Shown here piece by piece: positions 38,106 to 47,597 of a stretch of DNA of 64,000 bases. The stretch is from contig NZ_JAJSAQ010000007.1 of the NCBI RefSeq assembly GCF_021729075.1, positions 161,424 through 225,423 of the forward strand, written 5' to 3'. Position numbers and translations under genes: made by a program. Source of the stretch: Microbulbifer guangxiensis (lineage in GTDB: Bacteria; Pseudomonadota; Gammaproteobacteria; Pseudomonadales; Cellvibrionaceae). Positions within the stretch are counted from its first letter, which is position 1; every line of letters begins with the position of its first letter. Below the pieces are notes generated by a model, which did not search any database, was not told the DNA's origin, and saw only the letters and a list, made by a program, of their open reading frames with translations.

Positions 38106-39446
38106 TTACAGGCCGAGCTTCTTCTCGAGGTAGTGAATGTTCACGCCGCCCTGGGCAAAAGCCGCGTCGTTGACCAGGTCCACCTGCAGGGGGATGTTGG
38201 TCTTGATGCCGTCGACGATCAGCTCCGAGAGGGCCACGCGCATACGCGCCAGTGCGGCTTCCCGGCTCTCCGCATGGGTAATCACCTTGGCGATCATGGA
38301 GTCGTAATTCGGCGGCACCGAGTAGCCGGAGTACAGATGCGAATCCACCCGCACGCCCAGCCCACCGGGAGCGTGAAAGTTGTTCACCTTGCCGGGGCTG
38401 GGGAAGAAGGTCTTCGGGTCCTCGGCATTGATACGGCATTCAAAGGAATGGCCGCGGATAACGATGTCTTCCTGCTTGAGGGAGAGCTTTTCCCCGGCGC
38501 AGACGCGGATCTGCTCCTTGATCAGGTCGACACCGGTCACCATCTCGCTGACCGGGTGCTCCACCTGGATGCGGGTGTTCATCTCGATGAAGTAGAAGCG
38601 CTCGTCCTCGTACAGGAACTCGAAGGTGCCGGCGCCGCGGTAGCCGATATCGATACAGGCCTGGACACAGGACTCCTGGACGTCGCGGCGCACCTTGTCC
38701 GGAATGCCCGGTGCCGGCGCCTCTTCAAGGACCTTCTGGTGCCGGCGCTGCAGGGAGCAGTCGCGGTCGCCCAGATGAATCGCGTTGCCCTGGCCGTCGG
38801 ACATCACCTGGATTTCCACATGGCGCGGGTTCTGGAGAAACTTCTCCATGTAGACCGTATCGTCGCCAAAGGCCGCCTTGGCCTCGGACTTGGTCAGGGA
38901 GATGGCGTTCAGCAGTGCAGCCTCGGTGTGAACGACGCGCATGCCGCGACCGCCACCACCCGCTGCGGCCTTGATGATCACCGGGTAGCCGACCTTGCGG
39001 CCGATTTCCAGGCAGCGCTCAGCATTTGCGGGCAGGGGGCCATCGGAGCCGGGCACCGTGGGTACGCCGGCTTTTTTCATCGCAGCAATGGCGGATACCT
39101 TGTCACCCATCAGGCGGATCACGTCCGCATCCGGACCGATGAAGGTAAAACCGCTTTTTTGTACCTGCTCGGCGAAGTCTGCGTTTTCCGCCAGGAAGCC
39201 GTAGCCCGGGTGAACGGCAACGGAGTCGGTGATCTCCATGGCAGAAATGATCGCTGGGATATTCAGGTAACTCTGCGGCGACGGGTTGGGACCAATGCAA
39301 ACGGCCTCGTCGGCGAGCCGGACGTGTTTCAGGTCGCGGTCCACCTGTGAGTGGACGGCGACCGTGGAGATGCCCATCTCCTTGCAGGCGCGCAGGATGC
39401 GCAGGGCAATCTCGCCGCGGTTGGCTATCAGTACTTTATCAAACAT
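38106..39446 (-). CDS. accC: Acetyl-CoA carboxylase, biotin carboxylase subunit AccC
   Basis: ATP-dependent carboxylation of biotin on AccB, first step of fatty acid synthesis. It has 446 residues. [25 protein letters not shown], the ATP-grasp [14 protein letters not shown] loop, [18 protein letters not shown] with the catalytic residues, and [12 protein letters not shown] are all present. accB lies 15 bases upstream, the usual pair. Confidence 0.98.
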   Translation of the reverse strand: MFDKVLIANRGEIALRILRACKEMGISTVAVHSQVDRDLKHVRLADEAVCIGPNPSPQSYLNIPAIISAMEITDSVAVHPGYGFLAENADFAEQVQKSGFTFIGPDADVIRLMGDKVSAIAAMKKAGVPTVPGSDGPLPANAERCLEIGRKVGYPVIIKAAAGGGGRGMRVVHTEAALLNAISLTKSEAKAAFGDDTVYMEKFLQNPRHVEIQVMSDGQGNAIHLGDRDCSLQRRHQKVLEEAPAPGIPDKVRRDVQESCVQACIDIGYRGAGTFEFLYEDERFYFIEMNTRIQVEHPVSEMVTGVDLIKEQIRVCAGEKLSLKQEDIVIRGHSFECRINAEDPKTFFPSPGKVNNFHAPGGLGVRVDSHLYSGYSVPPNYDSMIAKVITHAESREAALARMRVALSELIVDGIKTNIPLQVDLVNDAAFAQGGVNIHYLEKKLGL

Positions 39447-39461
39447 GCCGATTCACCCCGC

Positions 39462-39923
39462 TCAGACGATGGTCACGAGCGGCTGGTCAAATTCCACCGG
39501 CTGTCCGTCTTCCACCAGGATGCTTTCGATGGTGCCGGCTTTGTCGGCCTCGATCTGGTTCATCATCTTCATGGCTTCGACGATGCAGATGACATCGCCC
39601 ACCTTCACCTGCTGGCCCACCTTGACGAACGGTTCGGCGCCCGGGCTGGAGGCGGCATAGAAAGTGCCGACCATCGGTGACTTCACTGCGTGGCCAGTGA
39701 GCGCCGGTACAGACTCCTCCGGCGCGGCCGCCGGTGCGGCGGGAGCGGGCGCTGCTGGTGCAGGAGCGGGGGCGGGCATGGGGGTCATCGGGGCGGCAGC
39801 CTGGGCCGCGCCACTTACGCCGCGGCTGATGCGGACGGATTCCTCGCCCTCTTTGATTTCCAGCTCGCCGATATCGGACTCTTCGAGCAGTTCGATCAGC
39901 TTCTTAATCTTGCGAATATCCAT
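39462..39923 (-). CDS. accB: Acetyl-CoA carboxylase biotin carboxyl carrier protein AccB
   Basis: Carries biotin between AccC and the carboxyltransferase. It has 153 residues. [32 protein letters not shown] at the start, a Pro/Ala linker around residues 42-72, and the biotin-attachment motif [16 protein letters not shown] near residue 117. Sits between aroQ (6 bases) and accC. Confidence 0.97.
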   Translation of the reverse strand: MDIRKIKKLIELLEESDIGELEIKEGEESVRISRGVSGAAQAAAPMTPMPAPAPAPAAPAPAAPAAAPEESVPALTGHAVKSPMVGTFYAASSPGAEPFVKVGQQVKVGDVICIVEAMKMMNQIEADKAGTIESILVEDGQPVEFDQPLVTIV

Positions 39924-39929
39924 AGGTCT

Positions 39930-40406
39930 TCACTCGTCGTGTTTCTTTACGTCAGGTTTTTCCGGCGCCGACGCCAGCTGGTGCATGGCCGCCTGCAACG
40001 CCAGGGTGTAACTGTTTGCCCCGAACCCGCAGATCACTCCGCGGGCCAGGTCTGAGAGGTAAGAGCGGTGCCTGAATGCCTCCCGTGCATGGGGGTTAGA
40101 CAGATGCAGCTCGATAAAGGGAATCGCCACGGCCGCCAGTGCGTCGCGCAGGGCGATGCTGGTATGGGTGTAGGCCGCGGGATTGATAACGATGAAATCG
40201 ATGTGTTCACTTCTGGCCGCCTGGATGCGGTCCACCAGGGCGCCCTCGCTATTGCTCTGGAAGGTCTCCAGCTGGTGGCCGGCGCTCTCGCACAGGTTGC
40301 GCGCCTCGCGGTCGATATCCGCGAGGGTGGAGGCGCCATAGATCTCGGGCTCGCGGGTACCGAGCAGGTTGAGATTCGGGCCGTGCAACAGCAGCAGTTT
40401 CGCCAT
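39930..40406 (-). CDS. aroQ: 3-dehydroquinate dehydratase, type II AroQ
   Basis: Third step of the shikimate pathway. It has 158 residues, the type II size. [53 protein letters not shown] with the catalytic residues, and [17 protein letters not shown] are diagnostic. First gene of aroQ-accB-accC, downstream of dsbD as in Pseudomonas. Confidence 0.98.
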   Translation of the reverse strand: MAKLLLLHGPNLNLLGTREPEIYGASTLADIDREARNLCESAGHQLETFQSNSEGALVDRIQAARSEHIDFIVINPAAYTHTSIALRDALAAVAIPFIELHLSNPHAREAFRHRSYLSDLARGVICGFGANSYTLALQAAMHQLASAPEKPDVKKHDE

Positions 40407-40469
40407 GGCTTGCTCTGAAGGAAAAGCGTAATTCAGTCACAAAATGGTGGGGAATGTCGGCAATCTTGC

Positions 40470-40541
40470 GGACAAAGTCACGTTTTAGACCAACTTGCCC
40501 CAAATTTCAGGCGAGTGTGCCGTAAAAGTGACCTTGTGTCC
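40470..40541. repeat. Imperfect inverted repeat upstream of aroQ-accB-accC
   Basis: Left arm 40470-40487 (GGACAAAGTCACGTTTTA) and right arm 40523-40541 (TAAAAGTGACCTTGTGTCC) are complementary apart from a few single-base insertions, separated by about 35 bases. The repeat spans the area where the aroQ-accBC promoter is expected: on the minus strand CTGAAA, 17 bases, TAAAAC is a possible match. It could be a pair of operator half-sites or a leader structure. Confidence 0.5.
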
Positions 40542-40656
40542 ATGGCTGATCGGTCAAGAAGCGACGTTAGGCGCAATTGCCCCGTATTTCTTGGCCGTTT
40601 GAGGCAAGAAAGCCCCTGCAGTTGTCTTGTTTGCCGGAGCGCAGGCTTCTGCGGGG

Positions 40657-42447
40657 TCAGTCGGCCGCGATGGCGGCGCCCGCTTCCGGGGCAGCCGCCC
40701 GCAGCGCGGCGATCAGGCCGTCTCTGGTCAGCACCTGGGGCAGGATGTGTGCCTCGCCACCTGCGGCGGGGTAGACGAGGTAAAGGGGGACGCTGGTGCG
40801 GCCATAGCGGGCCAGCAGTTCAGTGATCAGGGGGTCCTGGTTGGTCCAGTCGCCCTTGAGGGCCACCACGTCGAGTGACGACACTGCCTCGGTCACCGCC
40901 TCACTGGACAGCACGACTTTCTCGTTGGCCAGGCAGGTGATGCACCAGGCGGCAGTCATGTTGATGAGTACCGGCCGGCCGTTGCGGCGGGCCTCGGCAA
41001 GGCGCTCGGGGGAGTAGGGCTGCCAGTAATCGGATTTGGTTTGCCCGCTATTGTCCGCCAGTGATACCGGTTCGAGTCGGGGCAGCAACAGCAGGGCACC
41101 GGCAAGGGCGATCACTGCCAGGCTGCCGGTGCGCCAGCGCCACTGGGGGCGAGGCCACAGCCACAGGGCAAAGGCAATGGCGACGGCGCCGGCCAGTACC
41201 AGGGCGACGCCATCACTGCCGGTCTGCCGTCCGAGCACCCAAAGCAGCCACACGGCGGTGAGATACATGGGGAAAGCCAGCAGTTGCTTGAGCCGGTCCA
41301 TCCACGGTCCCGGGCGAGGCAGGCGATCGATCAGTCCCGGGGCATAGGTCAGCAGGAGGAAGGGCGCAGCCATACCGGCCCCGAGAGCGGCAAAAACCAG
41401 CAGTGCCACCGCGGCTGGCTGGGTGACGGCAAAACCCAGCGCGGAGCCCATGAGCGGGGCCGTGCAGGGGCTGGCTACCAGGGTGGCCAGGGCCCCGGTG
41501 GCAAGAGAGCCGCGCAGCTGCCGCGGGTTGCCGACACCCTGGCCGAGCCCCATCAGGCGGCCGCCAAGCTCGGTCAGGCCGGAAAGGCTGAGCCCCATGA
41601 TGAAGAAGAGATAGGCGAGGGCGGCCACCATGGCGGGAGACTGGAGCTGGAAGCCCCAGCCCACGGCCTCGCCACCGGCACGCAGTGTCAGCATCAGGGC
41701 GGCGATGGCGACAAAACTGGCGACCACCCCGGCGGTGTAGGCCCAGCCGTGCCAGTGACGCTCGTGGCTGTGCTGGTTTGCCTGGGTAATGGACAGCAAC
41801 TTGATGGAGAGCACCGGAAACACGCAGGGCATGAAGTTCAGCACCAGTCCTCCGAGAAATGCCAGCAGCATCGCCAGCGGCAGGCCCAGAGAGGCGCTTT
41901 CGGTGGCGCCAGCGGTCAGTGGGCCCGGTGCGGCGGGCCCGGCAGGGTCGATCGGGTTGGCCACGCCCCTGGCAATATCCAGCTCGAAGCGTCGCACCTG
42001 GGGCGGGTAGCACAGGCCGGCATCCGCGCAGCCCTGGTAATGCAATTCCAGCTGCATTGGCTGCGGGCCGGTATCCTTCAGGGGTACCTCAAGCTGCAGT
42101 CGGTAGACCTCGGTTTCTTTCTCGAAATAGTCGTCCCAGATGACCTCGCCGTCCGCCAGCTCCAGGGGCAGGGGGGTCTTGCTGCCGTCCTCCAGCCGGT
42201 AGAGCGCCAGCTTGTCGCGGTAGAGGTAGTACTCCGGCGCTATCTGGAAGATGACACTGGCTTCTCCGCGCTGAAAAAGGAAGTCCTGCTGGTAAGCTTC
42301 GTCCACCGGCAGGAATTCAGCATCCTGTACTGCGCCAAAGGGGGCGTCACCGAATGGGGATTGCGCTGCGGCCGGGTGGGAGATCAGGCACAGCAGGGCG
42401 GCCAGGAGCAGGAAAATTTTGCGGAAACTGTCGCTTGTCACAGCCAT
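40657..42447 (-). CDS. dsbD: Thiol:disulfide interchange protein DsbD
   Basis: Carries electrons from cytoplasmic thioredoxin to the periplasm. It has 596 residues. Signal peptide ending near AAAQSPFG. The N-terminal domain has the redox pair in GCADAGLCYPPQV; the eight-helix membrane domain has cysteines in NFMPCVFPVLSIKLL and VASPCTAPLMGS; the C-terminal thioredoxin-like domain has the active site AAWCITCLANEKV. The standard motif is WCVxC, so WCITC is a mild variant. Divergent from a lipoprotein gene. Confidence 0.96.
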   Translation of the reverse strand: MAVTSDSFRKIFLLLAALLCLISHPAAAQSPFGDAPFGAVQDAEFLPVDEAYQQDFLFQRGEASVIFQIAPEYYLYRDKLALYRLEDGSKTPLPLELADGEVIWDDYFEKETEVYRLQLEVPLKDTGPQPMQLELHYQGCADAGLCYPPQVRRFELDIARGVANPIDPAGPAAPGPLTAGATESASLGLPLAMLLAFLGGLVLNFMPCVFPVLSIKLLSITQANQHSHERHWHGWAYTAGVVASFVAIAALMLTLRAGGEAVGWGFQLQSPAMVAALAYLFFIMGLSLSGLTELGGRLMGLGQGVGNPRQLRGSLATGALATLVASPCTAPLMGSALGFAVTQPAAVALLVFAALGAGMAAPFLLLTYAPGLIDRLPRPGPWMDRLKQLLAFPMYLTAVWLLWVLGRQTGSDGVALVLAGAVAIAFALWLWPRPQWRWRTGSLAVIALAGALLLLPRLEPVSLADNSGQTKSDYWQPYSPERLAEARRNGRPVLINMTAAWCITCLANEKVVLSSEAVTEAVSSLDVVALKGDWTNQDPLITELLARYGRTSVPLYLVYPAAGGEAHILPQVLTRDGLIAALRAAAPEAGAAIAAD

Positions 42448-42584
42448 GGAGGTATAAATTCTTTATATTCGGGTGAAAGAACCGGTAACCGGGCCCGCTG
42501 TTCTTCTGACTACACGGCGGGCACTCAGTTCGCGGCCGAACCGGCCCGGCAGTATAGCGGTCCTACCGGGAAGGAAAAACAACC

Positions 42585-43328
42585 GTGGAGTTGAGGGTGT
42601 TCTCAGAACTGTTCTCCTGTCACAGGATCGGGCTGGTGCTGGTGGCCTCCTTGCTGGCTGGTTGCGTCACCACGCCGCCGGTGCCTCCGCCCCGGGCCGT
42701 TCCGCTGCCAGAGAGAGCCGAGCCGGCACGGCCGTCGGCGGAAGAAATCCGCCAGCGCAACATCGCCTATTTTCTCCGGCGGGCAGAAGAGGCCCAGCAG
42801 GAGGGGTTCCTGACCCAGCCGGCTGGTGCCAGCGCTTATGACTATTACCTGCGGGTGCGCCAGCTCGATCCCGGCAACACCCAGGCAGCCACCGGTATCC
42901 AGACCATCATCATCGAGTTTGTGGAACGGGCCAGGGATGCATTGCGCCGCCGCTCATTTGCGGAGGTCAACAGCTTCCTGAACCGGGCGGATGAACTTGC
43001 TCCCGGGAATCCCCTGGTGGCCGAGGTGCGTACGCAGCTGGCACGGGAACGCAGTCGGGCGAGTGCGGATTTACCGCGGGGAGAGGTGATAGCCCTGCCG
43101 GGTGATTCTCTCGCGTCCCGCGGTGACGCGGTGACGGCGCTGCTGAGGGAAACTGCTTTGCGCATCCGCGGGGAAAATCTGCGCGTGATTATTGTCGCCC
43201 GAACTGATGAAGAGGGGCGCTGGGTTTACCAGCAGTTGCGCGAGGCAGTGATGGGCTACCGGGTGCGGGGAGATATCAAGCTCGGCAGCCCGCCGCGATT
43301 GATTCTGATGAGTGCGGAGGAATCCTGA
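42585..43328 (+). CDS. Uncharacterised lipoprotein with TPR-like helices
   Basis: A 247-residue protein with no firmly recognised family. The N-terminus holds a lipoprotein signal (LVLVASLLAGC, Cys27 as lipid anchor), followed by a Pro-rich linker. Residues ~55-150 are helical with a TPR-like flavour (AEEAQQEG... YDYYLRVRQLDPGNTQAA, SFLNRADELAPGNPLVAEV). The C-terminal ~70 residues (EVIALPGDSLASRGDAVTALLRETALRIRGENLRVIIVARTDEEGRWVYQQL) hold conserved-looking Asp/Arg and an OmpA-like rhythm. The start is GTG at 42585 with an AAGGA site. It is followed closely by the PCuAC-like gene, so an envelope metal or redox role is possible. Confidence 0.7.
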   Translation: MELRVFSELFSCHRIGLVLVASLLAGCVTTPPVPPPRAVPLPERAEPARPSAEEIRQRNIAYFLRRAEEAQQEGFLTQPAGASAYDYYLRVRQLDPGNTQAATGIQTIIIEFVERARDALRRRSFAEVNSFLNRADELAPGNPLVAEVRTQLARERSRASADLPRGEVIALPGDSLASRGDAVTALLRETALRIRGENLRVIIVARTDEEGRWVYQQLREAVMGYRVRGDIKLGSPPRLILMSAEES

Positions 43329-43330
43329 AG

Positions 43331-43840
43331 TTGAAACGGATCACAATTAAAAAAGGGCTGCTGGCAGTGGCTCTGATACTCTCGGTGCCCGCTGCGAGCG
43401 CCGGAGGGAGCGGTGACGGTGAGCCGATGTTGCGGGTTGCAGGGGATTTTCTCGAGGTGCGCGGCTTCGTGCGCGAGACCCTGCCCGGCCTGAATACCAG
43501 CGCTGCCTATCTTGAATTGGATAATGGCGCTGACCGGGACCTTCGTCTGGTCGGTGTGCAGCTCTCCAACCGGCCCGGGGGGGTGGCCAGCCTGCACACG
43601 ACCGAGGAGCGGGACGGTATCAGCCGTATGCGTCCCCTGAAGGTGTTGCCCATTCCTGCCGGCCAGACGCTCAAAATGGCCCCGGGTGGCCTGCACGTGA
43701 TGCTGGAGGGTGTGCGCTTGAGGGCCGGTGACAGCCTGTCCCTTGAGCTCCAGTTCGCCAACGGTGAGACTCGCGCGGTAACCTTGCCGGTACGCGGCAT
43801 GCAGGTGGGTAACGAGCACCACCATCACCACCACGGGTGA
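43331..43840 (+). CDS. PCu(A)C-type copper chaperone with C-terminal His6 tail
   Basis: A 169-residue periplasmic protein. Signal peptide ending around ASAGG. The copper-binding motif H-X10-M-X21-H-X-M fits exactly: His89, Met100, His122, Met124. PCuAC proteins deliver Cu(I) to cytochrome c oxidase (family knowledge). The C-terminus ends EHHHHHHG, a natural run of six His (residues 163-168). TTG start at 43331 with GGAGG upstream, two bases after the lipoprotein gene. No ScoI-like gene is seen nearby. Function as a Cu chaperone is well supported; the role of the His tail is unknown. Confidence 0.85.
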   Translation: MKRITIKKGLLAVALILSVPAASAGGSGDGEPMLRVAGDFLEVRGFVRETLPGLNTSAAYLELDNGADRDLRLVGVQLSNRPGGVASLHTTEERDGISRMRPLKVLPIPAGQTLKMAPGGLHVMLEGVRLRAGDSLSLELQFANGETRAVTLPVRGMQVGNEHHHHHHG

Positions 43841-43922
43841 AATAATTCGAGTGAACTTTTCCGGTTCGAAGGCGACGAACCAGCTCAAAGCAATTTAAAC
43901 AAACAAAATGATGGAGGATACC

Positions 43923-44501
43923 GTGAAGAAGTTATTCATGATTTTGGGCCTCTGCACCCTGGTCGCCTGTGCACACAGCCCGATCCAGATCCAGGTGCGC
44001 CCGCAGGTTGAAGTGGCGCCCAGCGTCATCGGCAGCGGCTACACCCTCAGTGTCCGCGGTGGCAACAAACTGCCGGGTGGTGGTCTGGGGTCCCTCGGTG
44101 GGATCTACGCTGACAGCTCCAATGTGCGGCTGGCCAATAGCGTCGAGGATGCTCTCGCACAGACCCTGGCCGAGGGTTTTGGCGAGTGGGGTTTCCGCAC
44201 CGTAGCCAATACGGATCCATCGGCGCGGGTGCAGGTGGTGGCGAACCTGACCGGGCTGAAATACGACAGCCCCAACAAGCTCTACACCAGCAAGGTGGAC
44301 AGTGAGGCAGAGATCCAGCTGGAAGTGCGGATTGGGGGTGCCACCTATTTCGGTACCTATCGCTCCAGCGGCAAGGACCGCAATCTGATCAAGCCCAGCA
44401 AGGAAGAGGTTGAGACGCGCTTGAATGACCTGCTCAGCGCGACCCTGCAGCGTGCTTTCGAAGATGAAAAGCTGAAGATGTTCCTGCAAGCCAACCTTTG
44501 A
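43923..44501 (+). CDS. yajG: YajG family lipoprotein
   Basis: A 192-residue YajG-like outer membrane lipoprotein. The start is GTG at 43923 after a GGAGGA site, giving MKKLFMILGLCTLVACAHS with the lipobox LVAC. Family landmarks: IQVRPQVEVAPSVIGSGYTLSVRGGNKL and FRTVANTDPSARVQVVANLTGLKYDS. Molecular role unknown; in E. coli it is an uncharacterised lipoprotein. Upstream neighbours are the PCuAC-like gene (about 80 bases) and downstream is the GGDEF/EAL gene. Confidence 0.85.
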   Translation: MKKLFMILGLCTLVACAHSPIQIQVRPQVEVAPSVIGSGYTLSVRGGNKLPGGGLGSLGGIYADSSNVRLANSVEDALAQTLAEGFGEWGFRTVANTDPSARVQVVANLTGLKYDSPNKLYTSKVDSEAEIQLEVRIGGATYFGTYRSSGKDRNLIKPSKEEVETRLNDLLSATLQRAFEDEKLKMFLQANL

Positions 44502-44541
44502 TGGGTTATCAGCTGCCGGGCAGTGAACGGAATGTGACGTC

Positions 44542-46314
44542 GTGACTGAGTTCGACCCCAAGTCGACGGAGCCACTGGGGCTCCTGTCAGAGTTGACCGA
44601 GGATGCGGGCGCGAGCCCGCAACTGCTGCCTGGCGCTGCTGAAATAGCCCTGGCCGAGGTGGCTGATGGTGTCATCGTTACCGATGGCGCTGGCCGTGTG
44701 ACCTACTGTAATCCTCTCGCCGGGGAACTGATCGGCAACGCCCTCTCCCTCAAGCCCGGCCGGCATCTTGACGATGGACTGAAGCTGGTCGAAACCGATG
44801 GTACTCCGCTGCCGCCGCTGCTTTCGGGCGGCGGCAAGCAGGAGGGCCGCGTGCTCGCCGATGGGCGGGAGTTCATCGCTGCCATTCCGAGGGTCGATGA
44901 CCTCGGCGAGGTATTGCTGGAAGTCTCGGTGCAGGTGCAGACAGTGCGGGAGGAGGGTGAGCTTTCCGGCTTCGTGGTGGTGATGCGGGAAGTTTCTGAA
45001 GAGCGCCGCCTGTTTTCCCGTATCAGCTGGCAGTCCAGCCACGACAGCCTCACCCATCTTCCCAATCGCCAGTATTTCGAGAGTGAGCTTCAGCGTGCCC
45101 TCGCGGTCTGCAAGGATCGGCGGCAACATCATGTGCTCCTTTACCTGGATATCTATCAATTCAAGGTCGTGAACGACACGCTCGGGTATGCCGCTGGTGA
45201 CCAGTTACTGCGGCAGCTGGCTGACCAGCTGCGTCAGAGCCTCGCCCCGGATGATGTGTTCGCCCGGGTGGGCAGTGATGAATTCGCGGTGCTGTTGCGG
45301 GACTGCACCATCGAGGAGGCCCGCCGCGTGGTGGTGAGGCTGCGCGACGGGGTGCAGGGGTTTGTCTTTACTTGGGATGGCCACGAGAGCCGGGTGGCCA
45401 TTTCCATCGGCGCCGTGGCCGTCGACCGGGCCTCACCGCCTGCAGGGCAGCTGCTGGCTTCGGCCAACGACGCCTGTTGTGCGGCCAGGGACCAGGGGCG
45501 CAACCGGGTGAAGCTCTTCAGTGACTCGCGCCGGGTACTGGAAAAACGCCGGCAGAGCACCTGGGTTGCCGAGATCCACGCGGCACTGCGCGAGGAGCGG
45601 CTGTTGCTTTTTCGCCAGCCGGTGGTAGCGCTGCAGCATGAGGACCGGCTTCATCACTACGAAGTGCTGGTGCGGATGCGCGGGCGCAACGGGGACGTCA
45701 TTTCCCCGGGACTCTTCCTGCCCGCGGCCGAACGCTACGGGTTGATCGAGGAAGTGGATCGCTGGGTCATCCGGCGGATTTTCGATTACATGGCAGTGGA
45801 GCAGCGCCAGGGACTCACCGGCCACAGCTACGCCATCAATATTTCCGGCCTCAGCCTCGGCGATGACACCTTCGCCGACTTCGTGCTGGAGGCGCTGACA
45901 GCAGCCGGCGTACCGCCGTCCCGGGTGCAGTTCGAGATTACCGAGACCAGTGCCATCAATAATCTGGAGCGGGCACTGGTGTTTATTCACAAGCTCCGGG
46001 CTGCAGGCTGCACCTTTGCCCTGGACGACTTTGGCCGCGGGGCCTCCTCCCTCGCCTACCTGCGCCAGCTGCCGGTGGATTTCCTCAAGATCGATGGCAG
46101 CTTCGTGCGCAACATGCTCGACGACGAGATCGACAGTGCCATCGTCAGCACCGTCAACCACCTGGCCAAGTCAATGGGGATCAGCACCATTGCCGAATAT
46201 GCCGAGACGCCGGAGTTGCTGGGTCAGCTGCGGGTGCTGGGGGTGGACTTCGCCCAGGGGTTTGGCATCGCAGCGGCCACCGGTCTGCCGGACCTGGAGG
46301 GCGAGGACGCCTGA
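44542..46314 (+). CDS. PAS-GGDEF-EAL cyclic-di-GMP protein, likely phosphodiesterase
   Basis: A 590-residue cytoplasmic protein. A PAS-like sensor at ~35-150, then GGDEF domain ~160-325 and EAL domain ~335-580. The GGDEF motif reads GSDEF (244-248) and there is no RxxD inhibitory site. In the EAL domain the signature is EVL (Glu374), and the other catalytic residues look present: Asn433, Glu465, Asp495-Asp496, Lys516, Glu552 and Gln572. So c-di-GMP hydrolysis is plausible while cyclase activity is doubtful. No membrane segments. GTG start at 44542. No dedicated effector gene is adjacent. Confidence 0.9.
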   Translation: MTEFDPKSTEPLGLLSELTEDAGASPQLLPGAAEIALAEVADGVIVTDGAGRVTYCNPLAGELIGNALSLKPGRHLDDGLKLVETDGTPLPPLLSGGGKQEGRVLADGREFIAAIPRVDDLGEVLLEVSVQVQTVREEGELSGFVVVMREVSEERRLFSRISWQSSHDSLTHLPNRQYFESELQRALAVCKDRRQHHVLLYLDIYQFKVVNDTLGYAAGDQLLRQLADQLRQSLAPDDVFARVGSDEFAVLLRDCTIEEARRVVVRLRDGVQGFVFTWDGHESRVAISIGAVAVDRASPPAGQLLASANDACCAARDQGRNRVKLFSDSRRVLEKRRQSTWVAEIHAALREERLLLFRQPVVALQHEDRLHHYEVLVRMRGRNGDVISPGLFLPAAERYGLIEEVDRWVIRRIFDYMAVEQRQGLTGHSYAINISGLSLGDDTFADFVLEALTAAGVPPSRVQFEITETSAINNLERALVFIHKLRAAGCTFALDDFGRGASSLAYLRQLPVDFLKIDGSFVRNMLDDEIDSAIVSTVNHLAKSMGISTIAEYAETPELLGQLRVLGVDFAQGFGIAAATGLPDLEGEDA

Positions 46315-46358
46315 GGTGTGCCCCTGGTCACGTGGCGCTCAGGTTCGGCCGCCGCGCT

Positions 46359-47378
46359 TCAGGACTCGGCGCCGCGGGCCTCGGCCTCAGCAGTGAGCAG
46401 TTCGCCATGCTGGTCGGGACGCAGCCGCGGCCCATACTGGCTCACCACCTGGCCCGCCGCCCGGCAGGCCAGTTCACCGGCCTCCTCGAAGGACATGCCC
46501 CGGTTGATTCCGTACAGGAAGGCGCCCGCAAACATGTCCCCGGCGCCGTTGGTGTCGATCGCGTGTACCTTGGGTCCGGCCACCCGGTATTCCCGTTTGC
46601 CGTCCCAGAGCAGCGCGCCCTCGGCGCCAAGGGTGATGGCAAAGGCACGACAGTGGGCTTTCAGTCCCTCGGCTGCCGCGGAGACGCTGTCAGCGCCACT
46701 GAAGCCCAGGGCTTCGTCGCGATTACAGAACAGCAGGTCCACCCCCTCGCCGATCATCTCCTGCAGGCCATCGCGGAACAGATGGACCATCGCGGGGTCG
46801 GATAGGCTGAGCGAGGTTTTGACGCCGGCGTGTTCCGCTTTCTGGCGCAGCTCGATGGCCGCCGCCTTGCCAGTCGGTGAGGAAACCAGGTAGCCCTCGA
46901 TATAGGTCCAACGGGAGGCAGAGAGTGCCTCCAGGTCCAGCTCGGCGATGGACAGTTCAGCGCTGATGCCGAGGAAGGTGTTCATGCTGCGCTCGGCGTC
47001 CGGGGTAATCAATACCAGGCACTTGCCGGTCACGCCCGGCTCTGCGGCCTGCAGTGCGCCCGGGTAGGCGACACCGGCGTCGGCGAGGTCGGCGCGGTAA
47101 AAATCGCCGTTTTCATCGGCTGCTACCTTGCAGGAGTAGAAGGTGCGCAGGCCAAAATAGCTGGCGGCGATCACGGTATTGGCGCCCGAGCCTCCGCAGG
47201 CGCGCTTGGCAGTTACCAGGTGGTCGCTGAGCGCGCTCACGAGCTGGTGTTGCCGGTGATCATCCACCAGGGTCATCACCCCTTTGTCGACGCCGAGGCT
47301 CCGGAGATCGTCATCGCTGACTTCAATTTCGGTATCCAGCAGTGCGGCGCCGATGCCGTAGAGGTCGTATTGGTGCAT
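46359..47378 (-). CDS. Adenosine kinase, PfkB/ribokinase family
   Basis: A 339-residue sugar/nucleoside kinase, most like bacterial adenosine kinases. MHQYDLYGIGAALLDTEIEV at the start, GGSGANTVIAASYFG for substrate binding, and AIDTNGAGDMFAGAFLYG with the catalytic Asp (GAGD). Convergent with the GGDEF/EAL gene, divergent from PBP1b. Substrate assignment to adenosine is from overall similarity and could be another nucleoside. Confidence 0.88.
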   Translation of the reverse strand: MHQYDLYGIGAALLDTEIEVSDDDLRSLGVDKGVMTLVDDHRQHQLVSALSDHLVTAKRACGGSGANTVIAASYFGLRTFYSCKVAADENGDFYRADLADAGVAYPGALQAAEPGVTGKCLVLITPDAERSMNTFLGISAELSIAELDLEALSASRWTYIEGYLVSSPTGKAAAIELRQKAEHAGVKTSLSLSDPAMVHLFRDGLQEMIGEGVDLLFCNRDEALGFSGADSVSAAAEGLKAHCRAFAITLGAEGALLWDGKREYRVAGPKVHAIDTNGAGDMFAGAFLYGINRGMSFEEAGELACRAAGQVVSQYGPRLRPDQHGELLTAEAEARGAES

Positions 47379-47488
47379 GGTATTCCTTGGTCGTCGATGG
47401 CGGGAAAATGCGCGAGCGTCTCCAGCGGCCCTTGCGCGGCTACCGGCCGCATTATGGCCCGCTGCCGGGCAAGTGCAAGGCGGCGGGT

Positions 47489-47516
47489 TTGACTTGTGGC
47501 CATAACACCTTATAAA
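47489..47516 (+). promoter_or_regulatory. Probable promoter of mrcB
   Basis: TTGACT (47489-47494), 16-base spacer, TATAAA (47511-47516). It would give a leader of about 75 bases to the ATG at 47598. The divergent adenosine kinase gene starts about 110 bases away. Confidence 0.6.
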
Positions 47517-47597
47517 ACCCCGGCGCAGTGCGGCGCGACGGTCGTCGACGCTGTAGTCACACCCTATCTATAGTTGTTTAAAACGCTTGGCATCACT

